Below are positions 5,224 through 8,512 of a DNA stretch of 8,512 bases, piece after piece (positions within the stretch are counted from its first letter, which is position 1; each line of letters starts with the position of its first letter). Source of the DNA: Spirochaetales bacterium (lineage in GTDB: Bacteria > Spirochaetota > Spirochaetia > ARS1246); the NCBI GenBank assembly GCA_016930115.1, contig JAFGHN010000037.1:1-8512 (forward strand), written 5' to 3'. The notes beneath the pieces are model-generated. The model did not search any database. It saw nothing but the letters and a program-made list of their open reading frames with translations, and was not told the DNA's origin. The position numbers and the translations under genes were made by a program.

Positions 5224-6479
5224 AGGACCTCCTCCGCTTTTGCGGCGGTTACGTGACGGAGCTCCTGGTTTCTTCCCAGGTAATTAAGCAACAGAATCAG
5301 CAGAATCATCACAGACAGATAACCGGTGAGCAAGAGAACGACCGCAGCAATTCCCCATCCGTCTTGAACCTTACTCACTAAAAAAACCGAAAGAGAGCCC
5401 ACCCCAAATGAGAGCGTAAACTTGGTGCCGTACGCCACCGACCTCCACCGCGGAGGAGTAAGCATGGCATAGATGCTGTTTTCCACCGGCTGCAGACCCA
5501 GGGTGAAAAAGGCGAACATGCCCGCATACACGATCAGAGCGAAGCCCGACCCAAATCGGAGGAGCAGAAGAAACGGCAACGCGAGAATCGAGAAAAGAAG
5601 GTAGGTTCTCTTCAGATCGAACTTGTCCGCCATTTTCCCGCCGATGGCCTGGCCGAGCATGCCGATGAGATAGGCCGAACCGGCAACGACGGCGGCGAAC
5701 AGGCTCCCCTGCTCGCTTGAAAGCATCCCGGTCTCCCCGGCCCGTCTCAAGGCGGCGTAGACGCCCTCAAACGCGGTACTCAAGCGGATTTCCAGATAGC
5801 TCGGGAGAATGAGGGTAAACCCGCGATAAAGCAACCCGGATGCGGTGACAATAGCGCAGAGAACGATGAACAGCTTGAGGACATTCCCCTTCTTCATCTC
5901 GCTTCCCCGCTGTTTGTCCGTATCGCGATCAACCGAAAAAGGAACGATCAGGCACACGAACCCTGTCCCGACACCTGCCGCTCCAAGGATGAGCAGTGTC
6001 GCCTGCCACCCAAAGGCGTAATTGAGCACTCCGGCGGCGAAAGGGGCGGAAGCAATTCCCAAATTTCCGAAAATTCCGTTCAGTCCCATGCCTTTCCCTC
6101 TCGATTTGACGCCCTTTGAAATCATCGAAAGACCCGAAGGGTGATAGGCGGCGCATCCGATCCCCACCAAGGCGAGAGATAGGGACAGGAAAGCGGGATC
6201 GCGAAGCAGGCCGGAAAACAGAAAACCGCAACCGGCGAGTATGGTACCGAAACCCATAATCAGCCGTGGATTGAAATGATCGCTCAAAAAACCCCAGGGT
6301 ATCGCCAGAAGGCCGTAGAGAAGATACATGAGGAAACTCTTGGGAAGTATCACCTCAAGCGGCATATCCAGAGACCTTGTTATCGGCAACAGCAAAACCG
6401 GAAAGACCAGCATATAAAAATGCGTAAAGAAATGACCAAAGCTGGTAAAAATGAGAATGTTGCGTTCGTTGGGATCCAT
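5193..6479 (-). CDS. Major facilitator superfamily transporter (fosmidomycin-resistance-like)
   Basis: This 428-residue membrane protein has about 12 hydrophobic segments in two halves joined by a charged central loop (about 180-196), as usual for MFS carriers. The loop after the second segment carries motif A in the form GFLSDHFNPR (63-72). The YHPSG element (112-116) and the His-rich start of helix 1 (GHFFTHFY, 15-22) resemble the Fsr/fosmidomycin-resistance branch of exporters. The substrate cannot be read from sequence. A roughly 25-residue stretch between segments in the second half (STAFEGVYAALRRAGETGML region) is a larger loop than usual. The basic C-terminus (KKRKSSG) fits a cytoplasmic end. 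A weak AAGG ribosome binding site (6488-6485) lies 5 nt before the ATG, directly next to a stable hairpin. It is the first gene of the operon with the Isf-like gene. Confidence 0.88.
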   Translation of the reverse strand: MDPNERNILIFTSFGHFFTHFYMLVFPVLLLPITRSLDMPLEVILPKSFLMYLLYGLLAIPWGFLSDHFNPRLIMGFGTILAGCGFLFSGLLRDPAFLSLSLALVGIGCAAYHPSGLSMISKGVKSRGKGMGLNGIFGNLGIASAPFAAGVLNYAFGWQATLLILGAAGVGTGFVCLIVPFSVDRDTDKQRGSEMKKGNVLKLFIVLCAIVTASGLLYRGFTLILPSYLEIRLSTAFEGVYAALRRAGETGMLSSEQGSLFAAVVAGSAYLIGMLGQAIGGKMADKFDLKRTYLLFSILALPFLLLLRFGSGFALIVYAGMFAFFTLGLQPVENSIYAMLTPPRWRSVAYGTKFTLSFGVGSLSVFLVSKVQDGWGIAAVVLLLTGYLSVMILLILLLNYLGRNQELRHVTAAKAEEVLCRKKRKSSG

Positions 6480-6488
6480 AAGCGCCTT

Positions 6489-6516
6489 ATCAGCAGCCGC
6501 CCGCCGGGCTGCTGGT
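6489..6516 (-). promoter_or_regulatory. leader hairpin abutting the MFS ribosome binding site
   Basis: CAGCAGCC (6491-6498) and GGCTGCTG (6507-6514) form an 8-bp stem with an 8-nt loop, extended by a wobble and an A-T pair to 6489/6516. On the minus-strand mRNA it lies immediately 5' of the AAGG ribosome binding site (6488-6485) of the MFS gene. It could limit or regulate translation initiation; this is inferred. Confidence 0.4.
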
Positions 6517-6550
6517 TTGGGAGTAATACCGTTGGTACGGAATTTCAGAA

Positions 6551-6579
6551 AGTGAACAATTTTTTTCCACCTTTGTCAA
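6551..6579 (-). promoter_or_regulatory. candidate sigma70-type promoter of the MFS-Isf operon
   Basis: On the minus strand a perfect TTGACA (6579-6574) is followed after 17 nt by TTCACT (6556-6551), a weak -10 box. Transcription would begin about 65 nt before the MFS start codon and include the leader hairpin. The promoter is back to back with the tRNA promoters on the other strand. Confidence 0.45.
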
Positions 6580-6583
6580 ATCG

Positions 6584-6612
6584 TTGCGGGCCGGCGTGCT
6601 TTTTGATAAAAT
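6584..6612 (+). promoter_or_regulatory. candidate upstream promoter of the tRNA unit
   Basis: TTGCGG (6584-6589) is followed after 17 nt by TAAAAT (6607-6612, five of six matches), within GATAAAATAC. It would start transcription near 6619 and give a leader of about 56 nt before tRNA-Leu, suitable for RNase P processing. Confidence 0.45.
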
Positions 6613-6642
6613 ACGCCCGCTTATTCTCGAAATAGAGATTGC

Positions 6643-6671
6643 TTGACCTTGAATAAGTGTATGTATATACT
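6643..6671 (+). promoter_or_regulatory. candidate promoter immediately before tRNA-Leu
   Basis: TTGACC (6643-6648), a 17-nt spacer and TATACT (6666-6671) make the best-looking promoter in the window by sequence. However, only 3 nt separate the -10 box from the first base of mature tRNA-Leu (6675), so a standard start site at about 6678 would fall inside the tRNA. An overlapping TATATA (6664-6669) would move it only slightly upstream. Confidence 0.5.
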
Positions 6672-6674
6672 TTC

Positions 6675-6756
6675 GCGAGAGTGGTGAAATTGGCAGACAC
6701 GCCAGACTTAGGATCTGGTGCCTCACGGCGTAAGGGTTCAAGTCCCTTCTCTCGCA
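6675..6756 (+). tRNA. tRNA-Leu (UAG anticodon)
   Basis: The 82-nt cloverleaf has a perfect 7-bp acceptor stem (GCGAGAG 6675-6681 with CTCTCGC 6749-6755) and discriminator A6756. The anticodon stem CCAGA/TCTGG closes the loop CTTAGGA with anticodon TAG at 6709-6711, which reads CUA. A long variable arm (class II, as in Leu) precedes the T arm AAGGG-TTCAAGT-CCCTT. CCA is not encoded, so the host needs a CCA-adding enzyme. It is followed 46 nt later by tRNA-Gly. Confidence 0.96.
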
Positions 6757-6802
6757 CAACGGATCTGCTCAAAAGCTTGTCGCGTTGCGGCGGGTTTAGA
6801 AT

Positions 6803-6874
6803 GCGGGAATAGCTCAGTGGTAGAGCTCCACCTTGCCAAGGTGGATGTCGCGGGTTCAAGTCCCGTTTCCCGCT
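6803..6874 (+). tRNA. tRNA-Gly (GCC anticodon)
   Basis: The 72-nt cloverleaf has a perfect 7-bp acceptor stem (GCGGGAA 6803-6809 with TTCCCGC 6867-6873) and discriminator U6874, typical of bacterial tRNA-Gly. The anticodon stem CCACC/GGTGG closes the loop TTGCCAA with anticodon GCC at 6835-6837, reading GGC and GGU. CCA is not encoded. It is probably cotranscribed with tRNA-Leu and ends before the terminator at 6891. Confidence 0.97.
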
Positions 6875-6890
6875 CTATTTCTCAAAACAG

Positions 6891-6926
6891 GCGATCCGAG
6901 AGTTTCTTGGGTCGCTTTTTTATTTT
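6891..6926 (+). terminator. intrinsic terminator of the tRNA unit
   Basis: A 10-bp stem pairs 6891-6900 with 6906-6915 (two G-T wobbles) around a 5-nt loop AGTTT, followed by six T, an A and four more T. This is a textbook Rho-independent terminator. It lies 16 nt after tRNA-Gly and only 29 nt before the trigger factor start codon, so it separates the tRNAs from tig or attenuates transcription into it. Confidence 0.85.
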
Positions 6927-6955
6927 GACCGATCATCACTTGGAGTAACAGTTAC

Positions 6956-8308
6956 ATGATTACCGAAAAGAAAGTCGAGAACCTGGAAAAATCGCAGGTG
7001 AAACTCACAATTACCGTAGACAAGGAACAGGCAAGAAAGGAGTACGACGAACTGCTCGTCAAGTACGCAAAGACCGCGCAGATAAAAGGGTTCCGGAGGG
7101 GCAAAGTGCCCGCCTCCATACTCGAGCAGAAATTCGGCGAAAGCATCAGGAGCGAAGCCAGCATCAGCATCATCGAGAACAGCCTGAAAGAAGCCCTGGA
7201 AACGGTTGAGAAGAAGCCGCTTCAACTCGAGCCCCCGTCGCTTGACGGCGAGGTCGATCTCGAGCTCGGGAAAGACTTCACCTTCGCGGTTACCTACGAC
7301 TACTTCCCGGAGATCGAGCTTGGTGATTACAAAGGCCTGGAATTGGAAGAACCGGCGGTATCCATCAGTGCGGAGGATGTGAACCGGGAACTAGAGGTGA
7401 TCCGTGATCAGAATTCCGTCGTCACGGACAAGAGTTCCGGTGTTGTGGAAAACGGCAATATCGTCACAATCAACTACGTTGAAGTGGGAGAAGACGGTGA
7501 AGAGAAAGACGGCACCTCGCGTCAGGATTTTGTTTTTACCGTCGGATCAGGGTATAACCTGTATAAGCTCGACGATGAGCTCATCGGTATGGAGCGGGAT
7601 ACTGACAAGACCATAGAGAAGGAGTATCCGGCGGATTTTGAGGACCCGGATCTCGCGGGCAAGAAAGTCCGCCTCAAGGTAAAGGTCACGCAGGTCAAAG
7701 AAAAACAGCTCCCTGAGCTGGACGACGAATTGGCGCAGGACGTCAGCGAAGAGTACAAGACACTCGACGATCTGAAGAAAGACATCAGGAAGCGGCTTCG
7801 CGAAGCCGCAGCTGAGCGCGTGCGCCGGTTGAACATAGACGCTCTTATCGACAAGATCCGCCAAAATTCTCGGATAGACATACCCGAGTCGATGATCCGC
7901 GCCGAGCTTGGCGCATCCTGGTCCAACTTCGCAAGCCGTTCCGGGTTATCTGAAGAACAGCTCCTCGGGGTCCTGCAAAGCCAGGGGCGCACGCCGGAGG
8001 ATCTTTTCAACGATTGGAAACCTTCCGCGGAAACCTCGATTGCGTCGCGGCTCGTGATTAACCGGATAATTGAAAAGGAAAAACTCGAGGTCTCTGATGA
8101 AGAGCTGGACAAAGAGATAGCTGCAAGCGCCGAACGGAGCAATATGACACCCGAGCAAGCAAGGGAAAACTTTGAAAAGAACAATATGCTCGACTATATC
8201 CGGCGTCAGCTCCTTGATCGAAAGCTGTACGATTTTCTGCTTGAAAACGCGACAATACGGAAGGGCAAGAAGACAAAGTTTCTGGACTTGGTTCAGAATA
8301 ATCAGTAA
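6956..8308 (+). CDS. tig: Trigger factor, ribosome-associated chaperone and peptidyl-prolyl isomerase
   Basis: Trigger factor binds the ribosome next to the exit tunnel and shields nascent chains. The 450 residues fit the usual length. The N-terminal ribosome-binding domain (about 1-115) contains the signature GFRRGKVP (45-52). An FKBP-like PPIase domain (about 160-250) includes QDFVFTVGSG and IGMERDTDKTIEKEYP. The C-terminal substrate-cradle domain follows, opening with LPELDDELAQDVSEEY. The phrasing of the PPIase and C-terminal parts recalls spirochaete trigger factors. The start at 6956 follows GGAG (6942-6945) with 10 nt spacing. An 11-nt palindrome, GTAAC-A-GTTAC (6945-6955), fills the gap to the ATG. 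No convincing promoter lies between the upstream terminator and the gene. It may depend on readthrough from the tRNA promoters or on a promoter within the tRNA region. Confidence 0.97.
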   Translation: MITEKKVENLEKSQVKLTITVDKEQARKEYDELLVKYAKTAQIKGFRRGKVPASILEQKFGESIRSEASISIIENSLKEALETVEKKPLQLEPPSLDGEVDLELGKDFTFAVTYDYFPEIELGDYKGLELEEPAVSISAEDVNRELEVIRDQNSVVTDKSSGVVENGNIVTINYVEVGEDGEEKDGTSRQDFVFTVGSGYNLYKLDDELIGMERDTDKTIEKEYPADFEDPDLAGKKVRLKVKVTQVKEKQLPELDDELAQDVSEEYKTLDDLKKDIRKRLREAAAERVRRLNIDALIDKIRQNSRIDIPESMIRAELGASWSNFASRSGLSEEQLLGVLQSQGRTPEDLFNDWKPSAETSIASRLVINRIIEKEKLEVSDEELDKEIAASAERSNMTPEQARENFEKNNMLDYIRRQLLDRKLYDFLLENATIRKGKKTKFLDLVQNNQ

Positions 8309-8333
8309 TTTAGCGATAATTAAAAGAGTTAAA

Positions 8334-8405
8334 CACATCGAAAAACCCACCTTTTATGAATGAAGCCCTGAAACAGGGCAAAAAAATGGCGGTTTTTCGC
8401 ATGTG
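8334..8405. other. long nested stem-loop after tig
   Basis: CACATCGAAAAACC (8334-8347) pairs with 8391-8405 over 14 bp, with a single bulged C at 8400. Inside it a second hairpin, GCCCTG (8365-8370)/CAGGGC (8374-8379), has an AAA loop and is followed by seven A (8380-8386). This A-run could compete with the A-run at 8341-8345 for the T-run at 8393-8397, so two alternative folds are possible. It begins 26 nt after the tig stop. It may be a 3'-end, processing or attenuator-like element; no T-run follows the outer stem. Confidence 0.55.
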
Positions 8406-8416
8406 GCGATGTCATA

Positions 8417-8441
8417 GTTACGGTTGAAAAGTGTCCGTAAC
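8417..8441. repeat. 7-bp inverted repeat upstream of the last gene
   Basis: GTTACGG (8417-8423) and CCGTAAC (8435-8441) are perfect inverted repeats with an 11-nt spacer, so half-sites are 18 bp apart centre to centre. The element lies 60 nt before the next start codon and could be a regulator binding site or a short hairpin. The half-site core GTTAC also occurs in the palindrome just before tig. Confidence 0.4.
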
Positions 8442-8500
8442 AATTCCATGCGGCCGTACGTATCCGGGGGTAGGTCCGGCCAAACCTCAGGAGTTAAGGC

Positions 8501-8512
8501 ATGAATGAACAA
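8501..8512 (+). CDS. start of a protein gene cut by the window end (possibly clpP by gene order)
   Basis: ATG at 8501 begins Met-Asn-Glu-Gln and is preceded by AGGAG (8489-8493) with 7-nt spacing, a strong initiation site. Only four codons are visible, so the product cannot be recognised. In many bacteria, clpP, clpX or lon follows tig, which makes clpP the prior guess. The 192-nt spacer after tig is structured and may carry its own control. Confidence 0.5.

Noticed and set aside
7522..8184. A 220-codon Ser-rich open frame on the minus strand
   Set aside because: It is the reverse complement of trigger factor coding sequence, with low-complexity Ser/Arg composition and no initiation site.
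8356..8427. A 23-codon open frame after tig as a leader peptide
   Set aside because: There is no ribosome binding site and the frame is short; it is kept only as a remark under the structured spacer.
1..8512. CRISPR arrays, insertion sequences, phage or toxin-antitoxin genes, riboswitches
   Set aside because: No regularly spaced repeats, transposase or integrase motifs, or known riboswitch consensus were seen. The two tRNA genes are not followed by an integrase or a repeated tRNA 3' end.

Overview
The window is a gene-dense, moderately GC-rich bacterial chromosome segment. It holds eight complete protein genes, two tRNA genes and the first codons of a ninth protein gene. The best lineage clue is the trigger factor (6956-8308). 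Its PPIase-domain wording and C-terminal half resemble, from memory, trigger factors of spirochaetes, so an environmental, probably anaerobic spirochaete is my first guess and a Desulfobacterota-like anaerobe the alternative. A flavoredoxin and a possible Fe-S flavoprotein fit an anaerobe. UbiE/MenG implies menaquinone. No phage, transposon, CRISPR or classical defence gene was seen.

Layout. 1-915: a UbiE/MenG methyltransferase on the minus strand with an unusual Ala/Pro-rich insertion, followed by a nested stem-loop. 1052-2817: two tandem plus-strand paralogues of the HpcH/HpaI aldolase superfamily, about 78% identical, each with its own strong ribosome binding site. The second has a recognisable promoter. 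Both keep the metal ligands but appear to have lost the canonical catalytic Asp-His dyad and Arg. 2884-3651: a minus-strand SDR whose Rossmann fold is intact but whose Asn-Ser-Tyr-Lys tetrad is replaced. 3838-4404: a plus-strand flavoredoxin-type flavin reductase, divergent from the SDR. 4414-6479: a minus-strand two-gene operon, an MFS exporter-like protein then an NADPH-dependent FMN reductase/Isf-like flavoprotein, overlapping by 31 bp. 6584-6926: a tRNA-Leu(UAG)-tRNA-Gly(GCC) transcription unit with two candidate promoters and a textbook terminator. 6956-8308: trigger factor. 8309-8500: a highly structured spacer. 8501-8512: start of the next gene, possibly clpP by common gene order.

How the genes fit together. 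The right side (tRNAs, tig) is housekeeping. The middle block (two aldolase-like proteins, SDR, flavoredoxin, FMN reductase-like protein, MFS carrier) looks like an accessory metabolic neighbourhood of carbonyl/hydroxyl chemistry, flavin electron transfer and small-molecule transport. The genes lie on both strands in at least four transcription units, so a shared pathway is only inference. The most noteworthy point is that members of two unrelated enzyme families, adjacent to each other, both lack their textbook catalytic residues while keeping their cofactor or metal sites. No clearly new multi-gene system can be demonstrated from the sequence alone.
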